Assembly: GCA_900472605.1 (NCBI GenBank)
Contig: UCJD01000009.1
Location: forward strand, 41,883 to 105,882
DNA: 64,000 nt
Source: Hyphomicrobiales bacterium
Lineage (GTDB): Bacteria > Pseudomonadota > Alphaproteobacteria > Rhizobiales > Rhizobiaceae
Direction of reading: 5' to 3'
The notes under the pieces were generated by a model, which did not search any database, was not told the origin of the DNA, and was given only the letters and a program-made list of their open reading frames with translations. The position numbers and the translations under genes are program-made. Numbering within the stretch: position 1 is the first letter of the stretch; the number at the start of each line of letters is the position of its first letter. Of the stretch, positions 9,017 to 17,760 are shown piece by piece.

Positions 9017-10927
9017 CTATTTCCACCGGTAGTCGATCCGGCTGAGATATTCTCTCACGGCGTTCCGTTCCCGAACCGATGGGCGGGAGTGCATGGAAGG
9101 GATACCGGCTTGATTGAGCCGGTAGAATATCGCGGCAGTACTGGTTACGGGATGATTATTAGATTCTAGGCACCTTAGGGTTTCAGCGGCGCATACGTGT
9201 GCCAAGCGGAACTGGCAGAGCGCGGAGAACTTGATCCCCCCGGAGGGCAGCAGCCCACTGGTCACCAGCGTAGAGACTTCATGCTCGGATATTCCGAGAT
9301 AAAACCCCGCATCGACACTGCGCATCACGGCATTTTCTGTCCAAGATGATTTTTGCGGACTGGCAATCAAACGACGCAGTGCCTCGATATCGGTCACACC
9401 GATCCTTCGCACGAGCGGCTCCTTCCCGTCCTCAACCTGTACGGCAAGCTTACCCTCGAGAATTCCCTGGAGTATTGACGGCCACGGAACCCTACCGTCG
9501 CTTAAGCAGGTGGCTAGGTCGTAGAGCGATGCAGCCCGCGTAAATGACTTTTTGCATCGCGAAAGTAAGTTTGTGTAAAGATCCGAGCTCGCGGTTCTGG
9601 AGGGACGAAGATATCTGGCCACATGGTGGTCTGGGCACAGGGCGAGTCCTTTCTCATAGAGGTGTATCAGCTCGATGAACGGCAGCCCGGTTACTTTTGC
9701 TTCGCTTCGGATAAGGCGGGACTTCCGAACGAGTACCGAGACGAAGAGAAGACGCTCCTCGTCAGTGCGCGTGTCAAAGCCTCCTAAAAGCGTCGTAGTG
9801 GGATGGGACCTTCTGAAGCGCGCCGTGCGTTCGTCAGTTCCCTTATCTGCACGCGGCGTCGGCCGAATTCCCGAGCTTAACTGGTTACGTACCATCTTGA
9901 TAAAATCGGTGCCGAATAGCTTCTTCAACGCGGCCATCTCACCCGAGATCGGATGTCGAGGACCCCGCTTCATGTAATAGGTGGGGTGCCTCCAGATATC
10001 GCGAACTTTGTCTGCGATCTCCATCACTCCGCCCGGCCAACAACGCACGGCCGCCGTGGCCGTGTGAAGGCTGTTGGCGGAAACCGAAGTCGCTCCCTTG
10101 CTGCCATCAGCCTCGTCGAGCAGTCTTCCGATCAGTGCAATGAATTCAAATATCTGGCCTCTCTCCACGATCCTAAGGTCAGGATGGAGACTCCTAGCGA
10201 CGTCCCGCTTCGTACCGAGGCCCGGATCGATCAATGCACAAGCGAAATCCAGGTTTTCAAAGCTTTCAAGCTGAACGAGTCCTTGCGGATAGTCGCGAAG
10301 ATCTACGACGCCCGTGGAGGAATCGCCCAGATCGGCACAAGCGTGACAAAAGCAGAGACCTAAATTAGAGCCGAAGGTGAGCTTGACGTCGCAGATGGGG
10401 CACCGGTCTAAGAGGTACTCGCGGTTAACGGGATCAAAACAGAGCGGCAGGACTGACCATATCGCCTTCTGGTATGGTGACTGGGCCAAGAACCTGGGTG
10501 AAACCCGTCGATGTCGGGCAAGACTGGACGTCCTAATCGGAGTGCCGAAGAAGGAAGCTACGCCGTTTGACATCTTGCCGCATCTAAGGTTCCCTATGTC
10601 TGCCTCGCCCTTGGGAGTTCCAAGGAAATCGGCGATCGTCTGATCATCGACGGAGGGGGTGAGGAAACTGTGGTGAGAGAAATGCAACTTTCGAAGTTGC
10701 GGGGACATAAGCTGCCAAACGGGCAAGGACTGCTGGTATCCATTCCGGATCGTTGCCCGTAGAAACAGGTCGGCGAGTCCTTCTCCTGGCAGAGGCGCGA
10801 CCGGCACAGCAAGCCGTCGCCCGACAAGGTCCCGACGTCGCATGGCTGCTTCAGCAGAGTGCTCGACCGGATGGCCCTGTAATTCGCCTTGGTAAGAATT
10901 ACGCTGCTGGAATGCGATCTTGTTCAT
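9017..10927 (-). CDS. tniQ: TniQ/TnsD-family target-selection protein 1
   Basis: 636 aa. The N-terminal TniQ domain shows APLPGEGLADLFLRATIRNGY (P-x-x-GE-S/G-L plus ...NG) and a zinc finger LDRCPICDVKL...CFCHAC (two CxxC pairs). The long C-terminal region is the TnsD-like DNA-recognition part. TniQ proteins choose the insertion site and recruit TnsC. The ribosome-binding site is strong (GAGGAG, 5 nt before the ATG). It is the last gene of the module, stopping 98 bp inside the left end, and is separated from tniQ2 by 148 bp, so it may have its own promoter. Which of the two TniQ proteins recognised the present site is unknown. Confidence 0.9.
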   Translation of the reverse strand: MNKIAFQQRNSYQGELQGHPVEHSAEAAMRRRDLVGRRLAVPVAPLPGEGLADLFLRATIRNGYQQSLPVWQLMSPQLRKLHFSHHSFLTPSVDDQTIADFLGTPKGEADIGNLRCGKMSNGVASFFGTPIRTSSLARHRRVSPRFLAQSPYQKAIWSVLPLCFDPVNREYLLDRCPICDVKLTFGSNLGLCFCHACADLGDSSTGVVDLRDYPQGLVQLESFENLDFACALIDPGLGTKRDVARSLHPDLRIVERGQIFEFIALIGRLLDEADGSKGATSVSANSLHTATAAVRCWPGGVMEIADKVRDIWRHPTYYMKRGPRHPISGEMAALKKLFGTDFIKMVRNQLSSGIRPTPRADKGTDERTARFRRSHPTTTLLGGFDTRTDEERLLFVSVLVRKSRLIRSEAKVTGLPFIELIHLYEKGLALCPDHHVARYLRPSRTASSDLYTNLLSRCKKSFTRAASLYDLATCLSDGRVPWPSILQGILEGKLAVQVEDGKEPLVRRIGVTDIEALRRLIASPQKSSWTENAVMRSVDAGFYLGISEHEVSTLVTSGLLPSGGIKFSALCQFRLAHVCAAETLRCLESNNHPVTSTAAIFYRLNQAGIPSMHSRPSVRERNAVREYLSRIDYRWK

Positions 10928-11075
10928 CTAAGCTCCTCACGTGGTAAGACAGGTGAAAGGACGCGCGACACGGGCCCGAGAGGAACCGCGGGAGATGAAG
11001 CAGTCATTGCTTACGGACAATGCGCGGCAATTTTGCCCGGCGATCATCGCGGGCAGGTCATGTGGCGTCCGCCCT

Positions 11076-12917
11076 CTATAGGATCGAAGCCGGGAAGACG
11101 CGAGCCATCCCGGTGCGCGACCAAAGAGAGATGGTTCGGGCTCCAAGTCGCGGCACCCCCGAGGCCAGTAGAACGGGCCGGGGTCTTATTAGATCTTCGC
11201 GGTTCAGTAGGATTGCGAGGTCCCCGATCTCGGTCGTGAACATCCATCGATGACGGAAGGCGGCAAGGTCTTTGCCGGTGGCCTTTTCAGGCAGAACAGC
11301 ATGCTCGACGAGGTCGCTTACTACCCGGCGAGATTTGCCAAGCGCCTCCGAAAGCTCGCCACACGTAAGCGGCACTTCATCGATCGCGGAGCCATCATCC
11401 TCCCGCGTGAGAAATCCGAAATCTGCGTCCTGAACGCCCGCGAACTGGAGCCGCCGCACGAAAGCACTCCGGCCTGGCAGGAGCTCCAGGCGAAGACGCC
11501 CATCCATGCTCGCTCGAAGAATCTGGCTCCATCTACGTCCATTGAGGTTTACTGCAGCGAAAGCCGCGGACCAGACGGGCATTCCACATTCGCGTGTCCT
11601 GCTCACCGCCGACACGGCGTCGACTGTGTCGACGATCGAAACAACATCTTCAGAACGAACGGTGAGCAGACCTCCCAACAGTGGCTGCAGCTCGGGTAGC
11701 AGACCATCCTCGAACAGATCGACCAGGTAGGGGATTGGAAGTCCGAGGCCAACAGCTATTCGCTTGGCGTCACCCGACTGGCGTAGTAGGAGAACTGCTG
11801 CTTCCCCAGTTGTTATCGCTTGCCTCGTGCTCAGCAGCACCCCAACCTCGGATGCCGTATTTTTCATCGTCCCCGGCCGTATGACCTTGCTTGGGGATCC
11901 TCCGACAATAGCCAGCACGCGCGCCTGTTGGCGCCGGTCGCGATGCTTTTTCAGCATGGCCCGCATCTGCACAGAGAGTCTCCGCCCATAATGCAGCCGC
12001 TCTAAAGGGCCCTCCTTCCCCGAAGATTTCTCCTCGGCATGTCGGTCGAGAAGGTCATGGAAGCCCAAGGGCCACTCCATGAGCGCGCGGGCGGCCTGCT
12101 CGACCGATCTCGTTCGAATGGCACCGCCCCAGCCTGCAGGCCGTTCGTCCAGTACCGAAGCAATCTCGATCGATAGCTGAAAGACGTCGCCGGGACCCTT
12201 GTCCGCCAGATCGGCATGCAAGGGACGACGGTACGACGGTGCGGCAGGATCAACCAGACTCGCCTCGAACGCGATGGCTTCATCATCCGCTACGTCTGCC
12301 GACGGCTGCGGAAAGTCTGGGAGATATACCCCTCCGCGAGACGGATCTCCGGCTGCGGGACACCGATCGCAGAACGCTGGCCCGAACGTACGTCGCCATC
12401 CGAGGGCATGGCTGCACCGGGGGCAACGATCCAGGAGCATCTCCATGGTCTTCAGGTCGAAGTCAAATGGTCGGAGAGACCACACCGCCTCCTGTCGCCC
12501 GAGCTTCCGCAAGGACTGCGGGGCCACGCGCCGACCTTTCGTCAGGTGGCTCCGCCGAATATTGAGACCGAAATAGCGAACCCAGTCCTTGCCCGCGAAG
12601 CCCTTGTTCGCAAGCAGTGCCTTCGCGGTTTCGGCGTCCTTACGGATACCAAGTACGTCGACGAGCCTGTTGACCTCTTCGATCGACCCCTCGTTCAAGG
12701 ACGCGAGGCTGCGGAACGATCGTACCCTTGCAAGCTCGATCACGATTCCGGTGTTTCTGAAGGCGTTCGCTCCTACGGCTCTGAAGGCCGCCTCCCGAAG
12801 ACCCTCTTCGGCAGCGAGGTCGACCGGTACGGCGAGTACCGCACCGATCGCCTGGGCCCGCTCTTCAAAGTACCTCACTGCGGCGCCGCAATCATCAACC
12901 ACTGAGACTTCAGACAT
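11076..12917 (-). CDS. tniQ: TniQ/TnsD-family target-selection protein 2
   Basis: About 613 aa. The start at 12917 (MSEVSVVDDCGAAVRYFEER) overlaps the tnsC stop by 8 bases. The zinc finger is LDRCPRCSHALGWRRTFGPAFCDRC (two CxxC pairs), embedded in the same layout as TniQ1 (QEAVWSLRPFDFD before it, YLPDFPQ after it, versus KAIWSVLPLCFDP and DLRDYPQ). The N-terminal TniQ motif is weaker than in TniQ1. An HTH-like stretch near the C-terminus (LTCGELSEALGKSRRVVSDLVEHAVLP) may bind DNA. Translational coupling to tnsC suggests it works with TnsC as the operon-encoded selector, while TniQ1 is expressed separately. Confidence 0.85.
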   Translation of the reverse strand: MSEVSVVDDCGAAVRYFEERAQAIGAVLAVPVDLAAEEGLREAAFRAVGANAFRNTGIVIELARVRSFRSLASLNEGSIEEVNRLVDVLGIRKDAETAKALLANKGFAGKDWVRYFGLNIRRSHLTKGRRVAPQSLRKLGRQEAVWSLRPFDFDLKTMEMLLDRCPRCSHALGWRRTFGPAFCDRCPAAGDPSRGGVYLPDFPQPSADVADDEAIAFEASLVDPAAPSYRRPLHADLADKGPGDVFQLSIEIASVLDERPAGWGGAIRTRSVEQAARALMEWPLGFHDLLDRHAEEKSSGKEGPLERLHYGRRLSVQMRAMLKKHRDRRQQARVLAIVGGSPSKVIRPGTMKNTASEVGVLLSTRQAITTGEAAVLLLRQSGDAKRIAVGLGLPIPYLVDLFEDGLLPELQPLLGGLLTVRSEDVVSIVDTVDAVSAVSRTRECGMPVWSAAFAAVNLNGRRWSQILRASMDGRLRLELLPGRSAFVRRLQFAGVQDADFGFLTREDDGSAIDEVPLTCGELSEALGKSRRVVSDLVEHAVLPEKATGKDLAAFRHRWMFTTEIGDLAILLNREDLIRPRPVLLASGVPRLGARTISLWSRTGMARVFPASIL

Positions 12918-13929
12918 GGGCGACCGTCCCGGCTTCTGCGTCGGCATTGCTCTTCTGCTTCGATCGAACGAATGGATTGTAAGTGCAGAGCTTATTGAAC
13001 ATCGTGTATTCATCGGCGGCGTCGGAAAGGTGCCGCCACTCCACCCTTGCCGCACCCTCCTCGTATGCCAGACGGGTGGCGACGGCGACTAGGTTGGTAG
13101 TGTGGCCGTAAAACCTGCCGGATGCCTCGAACAGCGCGGCGACGACGGTCGGTTTCATGAAGTTGCTGCGTTCGGGAAAAATACCGAGCTTCTTCAGCTC
13201 GAGGCCCAGGCGCCCGCAGTATTCCTCGTAGCTCTTGTAATGGTCTGCGTTGCCCGAAACGAGCGGACCGAGAAACAGGCGCTCCACACATCTGGCACGG
13301 ATTTGGAGATCGCTGAACACCTTCTTCTCCGCTTCGATCGTGCCGGTGAACACGATCGGGCACCCACCGAGGAGGAAATCCTTCAGGGTGTTGTGAACGC
13401 GAGTGGCTTCGGTGTGCATGGTCTTGCTGGATGATCCGATCTTCAGATGGTTCATCTCATCAAAGATCAGAAGTTCAGTCGCAAATTCCCGTATGTACGT
13501 CAGTATCCTCTGTTTCTTCTGACCAAGATTGCCTTTGCAAGGTCTTGGGTCGCCGAACGCCCGGAGCAGGTCTTCCAGCAAGGACATCAGGGTGGCGGCT
13601 CCGGAGACCTCGACGTAAATGACCTTGCGCTGTAGTCGCGCGACGACGCCCCGTGGCGTGTCGGGGGGGAAGAGGCCGATTTCGTAGCAGTAGTCGACTA
13701 CGCGGCCGTTGACGTATGACGTGGCGATCTTCGTCTTACCAGCCTGCGTGCCGGCAAACAGCGACGCGCATTTGGCCTCGCCTCCGAAAAGGTCCCCGCC
13801 GATGATTTTCCGTCGCGTTTCCCGAAGCCTGTCGAAGCATTTGTGCGCCTTCTGAAGGAATACGTGCTCCAGGCACATGACATTGGTGAACAGGTGGTCG
13901 AAGTCAGGAACGGACGAGCCGAGTTTCAT
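12910..13929 (-). CDS. tnsC: TnsC-like AAA+ transposition regulator
   Basis: 339 aa AAA+ ATPase. Walker A is AGTQAGKTK (G60-T66); Walker B is LLIFDEMNHL (D157, E158); sensor 1 is probably CPIVFTGTIEAE. TnsC forms ATP-dependent filaments on target DNA, bridges TniQ with the TnsA/TnsB transposase and confers target immunity. GGAG lies 8 nt before the ATG. It sits 57 bp after tnsB and overlaps tniQ2 by 8 bases, consistent with one transcript tnsA-orf-tnsB-tnsC-tniQ2. All catalytic motifs look intact. Confidence 0.93.
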   Translation of the reverse strand: MKLGSSVPDFDHLFTNVMCLEHVFLQKAHKCFDRLRETRRKIIGGDLFGGEAKCASLFAGTQAGKTKIATSYVNGRVVDYCYEIGLFPPDTPRGVVARLQRKVIYVEVSGAATLMSLLEDLLRAFGDPRPCKGNLGQKKQRILTYIREFATELLIFDEMNHLKIGSSSKTMHTEATRVHNTLKDFLLGGCPIVFTGTIEAEKKVFSDLQIRARCVERLFLGPLVSGNADHYKSYEEYCGRLGLELKKLGIFPERSNFMKPTVVAALFEASGRFYGHTTNLVAVATRLAYEEGAARVEWRHLSDAADEYTMFNKLCTYNPFVRSKQKSNADAEAGTVAHV

Positions 13930-13986
13930 GATTTCATCTCCGGTGTCTGTTGAAGAGAAGGTACGGCGCGCCGGCCGTACCTTCGG

Positions 13987-16266
13987 TCAGTAGCCGTAAC
14001 GGCGTTCAAGTTCGTCCAGGAGCGCCTCGTCCTCGTCCGCGCCGAATGCGGTCATGGAATAGTCGTCCCTGAGGACCAGAGGTTCGACCGACGGGAGGTC
14101 GACTTCCGAACTTTTCGAAGCGGGTTTACGGTTCCCCTTTGGCTTTCTGCCCTTCTGTGCAATCAGGGGATCGACGCGGTCCTTGAGCGACATTGCCATC
14201 GGGATGCCCTTAGGCCGCTGCCGGCCGTCGATAGAGGCCTCCGCCTTGAGGTCGAGGACCATGCCTCCCGGCCCGAGGCTGAGCTTCTCCTTTCCTTTCA
14301 GAACGCGGATGACATTCTTGCCGTCCCCGTGGGTGGCGTTGGCGAGGATAGTCTCCAGCTCCTTCTGGTACTCCCTGCGCGCTTCCGACTTCTCCTCGCG
14401 GGTATGGAAGAGCTTGTTCTGACGGCGCTCGTAATCCCGTACGCCGTCGGCGAAAGCGAACGACACTGGGTTGTCGCGATGGAGCTCGTCGGCATTGTGA
14501 AGTTCGATGATGCCGCCGCTGGGTCCGTCAATCACGACAGCAATGCTGGACGTGTCCATTTCCTGCCAGATGAACTGAACGGGGAAACGGCTGGACTGTC
14601 CCGGCTTGCCACTTCTCAGAGCGGAATTTCGACCGGCCAGTATGTTGAGTATCATCGTCGTGATACCTGGGTCGTGGTATACTTGGCCGCGGAAGTTCAC
14701 GCCGTCCGCCCCGATGGTTCCTTCCTCGTAGCGGCCAAGCAGCAGCTTGTACGCTCTGGCGTCGTCGACTGTGGGACGATCATGCTCGGCAAGTCCTTCA
14801 GCCCACTTCCTGGCAGGCGCCATTCCGATTCCGTCATGCTCGTCGAGGTGGTACTCCATTATGCGATGGGCGACGAGCTGGGAGATCGACTCGACGCTGA
14901 GCGCGGCGCTCGCACGTGCGTTGTATTCCGCGGTAGCCTCGTCCTTTTCCAGCGGTATGCCGCCGGGCAGTGTCCGTAAATGCCCGTTCATGGTGGCGTT
15001 GAGGCGCTCCACCCACGGCTTGAACTCCGGAGTGTATATCGGCGCCAAGGTGACCTTGAAGCCGGCCGCATCGCCGACCGTCTTGACGGTCTTCTGGAAA
15101 TGGGCCTTCGCGTTGTCGAGCACCACGTTGTAGAAATTGCCAAATCCGTCGGTCGCGCCCTTGTAGACGCCGAATCTGTCGATCCACTCGATCTTCGGAC
15201 TGATCACGTGCCGCAGGCAGGCCATTAGGGTCGCGATACACGGCGGATCGAACGTGATGATGAAGCCCACTACCATTCTGCTGTACAGATCTATGGCCCA
15301 CACGATCCAGGGCCGTTTTAGCACGATGGCCGTCGTACCGTCGAGGTTTACTCGTTCGATGGCCCAGACCGGGGCGAGGGTCTGGTCGAGTATGATGGTC
15401 TCCAGCGGAGCTACAGGCTCGAGGCTTGTTCCACGTCCCCTCAGACGTCGGCTAGCCTCGCGCTTCCCATACTTCATCGTAAGAGTCGCCTGGCACCGCG
15501 CCGAATTGATCCAGTTGGTCAATGTTTGAGGGCAAGGAGGCTCTAGGTTCCATTTTTCATTCAGTCGCCCCTCCTCGGTCTGCAGCCATTCCTTCAGGCG
15601 AGGATAGAACCTGTCGTCGAACCATCCATGGGCGTCGAGGTATCGGAACAGCGCGACGCGGTAGAATTCCCCCACCATGGCTTCGCCAAGCTCGTAAACC
15701 CATTCTGGAAACCTTGTCTTCTTCCTCGCGCTTCCGGTCCTACGCATATACAACGCGATGGTCCGCCGGCCTCGCTCGCCGATCTTTATGGACTTCCGAA
15801 TGCAACTGGGGGACGGTAGCTCCGTGAAGCCCGATTCCTTTGCGGCGTCATAGAGCGCCGCAATGAAGTCTCTGAGTGACTGCTCGCCCCTTGAAACAGG
15901 GTCCGCATCCCACGCCTGCACATAGAACAAATTGCGGCCGGCTCGCACAAGATCTCTCTTGCGCACCTCCCACTGCTTCAGTTCCGCCATGCTCATCGAG
16001 GTCTTTTTGGGAGCCTCGTGGAACGCCTTGATCTCCGCGACGGTCAGGACGCGGATCGCCTTTCCCTTCTTGAGGGTGCGGATCGCGCGCCCAGTCGCCT
16101 GAAGAACCGCGAGGTCGAGCCGCGCGATATGCCTAATGCTATCATCCGCGACGTTGCGGAGCACGACCGGGTCGGCCTCGGCATCTTCCTCGACGCTGAA
16201 GATGCCGGTTACCTTTCCCCCAGCCATCAAGTTGAAACGATCGCCAGTAGAGAGATCCAATCTCAT
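13987..16266 (-). CDS. tnsB: TnsB-like DDE transposase
   Basis: 759 aa with a retroviral-integrase (rve) core. Candidate catalytic triad: Asp294 (ETIILDQTLAP), Asp384 (NVVLDNAKAHF) and Glu420 (FKPWVERLNATM); the D-35-E spacing is typical. The N-terminal 250 residues should hold the HTH domains that bind the transposon ends, and the C-terminal tail the TnsC-interacting part. TnsB cleaves the 3' ends and joins them to target DNA. The ATG overlaps the stop of the preceding small ORF (ATGA), so translation is coupled. The frame is intact. Confidence 0.95.
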   Translation of the reverse strand: MRLDLSTGDRFNLMAGGKVTGIFSVEEDAEADPVVLRNVADDSIRHIARLDLAVLQATGRAIRTLKKGKAIRVLTVAEIKAFHEAPKKTSMSMAELKQWEVRKRDLVRAGRNLFYVQAWDADPVSRGEQSLRDFIAALYDAAKESGFTELPSPSCIRKSIKIGERGRRTIALYMRRTGSARKKTRFPEWVYELGEAMVGEFYRVALFRYLDAHGWFDDRFYPRLKEWLQTEEGRLNEKWNLEPPCPQTLTNWINSARCQATLTMKYGKREASRRLRGRGTSLEPVAPLETIILDQTLAPVWAIERVNLDGTTAIVLKRPWIVWAIDLYSRMVVGFIITFDPPCIATLMACLRHVISPKIEWIDRFGVYKGATDGFGNFYNVVLDNAKAHFQKTVKTVGDAAGFKVTLAPIYTPEFKPWVERLNATMNGHLRTLPGGIPLEKDEATAEYNARASAALSVESISQLVAHRIMEYHLDEHDGIGMAPARKWAEGLAEHDRPTVDDARAYKLLLGRYEEGTIGADGVNFRGQVYHDPGITTMILNILAGRNSALRSGKPGQSSRFPVQFIWQEMDTSSIAVVIDGPSGGIIELHNADELHRDNPVSFAFADGVRDYERRQNKLFHTREEKSEARREYQKELETILANATHGDGKNVIRVLKGKEKLSLGPGGMVLDLKAEASIDGRQRPKGIPMAMSLKDRVDPLIAQKGRKPKGNRKPASKSSEVDLPSVEPLVLRDDYSMTAFGADEDEALLDELERRYGY

Positions 16267-16667
16267 TGGCGGCCTCCTTCTTCAACCTTTACACACGGCG
16301 ACAGCCCAGAGCGCAAGCGCCGGCTCTCCGCCTTAGTGAGGAACCGATGAAAGTAGTTCGTGCCGTACTTGTCGACGTAGTCTTGCAGCCCGCAAGCCTT
16401 CCTGGCGGGGGCGAGCCGCATTATTTCCCGATCCATTTGAGCGCGCGCGTCTGACGCCGCCTGCGTATGATGTGGAAAATGCATGGCCCGGCGACCGTAG
16501 AGGCTGAGCGACAGAGAGATTACCTCCGCTGGATAGGACCGACCATCGACGCACGATTTCAGCAGGACGCGTCGGCCGCCCTTAAGAAGCTTGACCACTA
16601 AAAACGGAGCCTCCGCGCTTTGCTCGATAAAGACAATCAAATCGCCCTTTGAAAACTCTTCGATCAT
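16263..16667 (-). CDS. Small accessory protein encoded between tnsA and tnsB
   Basis: 134 aa. It starts MIEEFSKGDLIVFIEQSAEAP, and both its start and stop are joined to neighbours by 4-nt ATGA overlaps (tnsA stop, tnsB start), so it is a genuine operon member. The N-terminal 55 residues look like a small beta barrel (GDLIVFI, FLVVKLLKGGRRVLLKSC, YPAEVISLSL). The rest is basic and helical (QMDREIMRLAPARKACGLQDYVDKYG and TKAESRRLRS). Its opening GD motif loosely echoes the N-terminus of TnsB (LSTGDRFNLM), so it might be a detached TnsB-like N-domain. I know of no named Tn7 protein at this position. Function unknown; a transposase cofactor is plausible. Confidence 0.8.
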   Translation of the reverse strand: MIEEFSKGDLIVFIEQSAEAPFLVVKLLKGGRRVLLKSCVDGRSYPAEVISLSLSLYGRRAMHFPHHTQAASDARAQMDREIMRLAPARKACGLQDYVDKYGTNYFHRFLTKAESRRLRSGLSPCVKVEEGGRQ

Positions 16668-17545
16668 TCCTGCTCTCCTCTCATCAAATAAACAGTCGCT
16701 GCGGGATCGATCCCGCCCTGAAGGTCCACAGACACTAGCTGGCGGTAGTGCAGGCCGTGGAGCTTGGCGCGGCCGTAGGCGCCGCCCCCCAGCGCCCGCT
16801 CCAGCACGTCGCGGGTCGAGACGAGTCCGGTGCGGAAGGCAGAGCGGCATGCCAGTAAATCGAACTCGTCGATGGCGACGTTCTTTCGCCAGTCCATGAG
16901 CCTTGCCGTCCGAGCGAAGCTCGACGTGAGATGGGCCGACGCCCGTATTTCGAAGAAGTGAAATCCCTTTCGCGAGTAGACTTCCTTCGCGAACTCGAGC
17001 TTTGCGCGGTAGGCCTCGTCTTCGTCGCGAGAATCGACATCGGCTTTGATTTCGATGATCACGGTCTCCCACTCCCGCTCTGGGAGACGATGCGACGTCG
17101 GAGCGGCGACGGCCTCGATAAATCTCGCTCCGGACCTTAGATCATCGACAAAAGACGGATCTGTCCGCAACATGAGATCCGGGAAATAGATCAGATCCCG
17201 CCCCCTGTTTCCCCGGACCTTGATCTCCATCCGATGAGGCTGCGCGAGGACGTAGTGAACCCGGCTTGAAAGGTCTGCGAGCTGCATCGCCCGCTCTTCA
17301 AGCTGGCTGTCCCAAGGCATCGCGCGGAACCCGGACTTTACGACGGGCAGAAATCCGGTCGGCCGTGTCTTGGCTCCGTCGATGATGGTCCGGATCGGAC
17401 CGCCATTTTCTGCCCAGACCAGGGTGGCGACCGGACCCGGACTGTAGGTGGCCCGGCGGGTCAGCGGGTACGGTTCCTCCGTCCCGACCGGTCGAATCGC
17501 CGGCCTCTCCGTTGCAAAAGCTTTTAATGGATCGAACATTATCAT
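16664..17545 (-). CDS. tnsA: TnsA-like endonuclease
   Basis: About 293 aa counted from the ATG at 17545, which has GGAG 6 nt upstream; the frame is open ten codons further. The fold is restriction-endonuclease-like: candidate active site Glu83/84 (SQLEERAM), Asp123 (YFPDLML), and Glu165/Lys167 (VIIEIKAD), the E...D...ExK pattern of TnsA. TnsA cuts the 5' ends of the element so that transposition is cut-and-paste rather than replicative. It is the first gene of the tns operon. Its stop overlaps the next ORF (ATGA). Confidence 0.88.
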   Translation of the reverse strand: MIMFDPLKAFATERPAIRPVGTEEPYPLTRRATYSPGPVATLVWAENGGPIRTIIDGAKTRPTGFLPVVKSGFRAMPWDSQLEERAMQLADLSSRVHYVLAQPHRMEIKVRGNRGRDLIYFPDLMLRTDPSFVDDLRSGARFIEAVAAPTSHRLPEREWETVIIEIKADVDSRDEDEAYRAKLEFAKEVYSRKGFHFFEIRASAHLTSSFARTARLMDWRKNVAIDEFDLLACRSAFRTGLVSTRDVLERALGGGAYGRAKLHGLHYRQLVSVDLQGGIDPAATVYLMRGEQE

Positions 17546-17738
17546 AGTGGCTCCGGATTCCGGGCCGCCCTGCAATTCCAGGAGCAGACCAGGACTGTTG
17601 ATGGGCGCCGGAAACGCGGCGATACCGAACTCATGCCCGTCGGAGGTAAGACTTGGCGACGACGAGTAAGTCTCCGCGCCCGATTAGGCACGAAGGTCCG
17701 GCTGCAAGACCGGATTGACGAGCGCGAAGAACCCAATG

Positions 17739-17760
17739 GCGCGAAGGATCCCCTTCGCGC
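17739..17760. promoter_or_regulatory. Hairpin or operator-like inverted repeat upstream of tnsA
   Basis: Perfect 9-bp arms GCGCGAAGG and CCTTCGCGC around a 4-nt loop, about 195 bp upstream of the tnsA start. There is no T-tract, so it is not an obvious terminator. An extra AGCGCGAAG lies just upstream at about 17721. It may be a regulator-binding site for the tns operon. Confidence 0.35.

Larger units (their letters stand above)
8733..9032 (+). pseudogene. DUF1127-like small protein gene interrupted by the Tn7-like element
   Basis: Starts MTTRTLVDSLRDFIGRRRIL with GGAGA 8 nt upstream. The segment FIGRRRILATRRAAIEQIARQPGHLAADVNV resembles the basic DUF1127 domain (Arg-rich helix, then a DIGL-like end). 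Normal members stop near residue 50. Here the frame continues through the transposon end at 8919 and stops at 9032 inside the element, so the C-terminus is transposon-derived. Joining the flanks across the element would give a different tail ending at about 49586. The gene is divergent from the LysR regulator, probably its activator. Confidence 0.55.
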
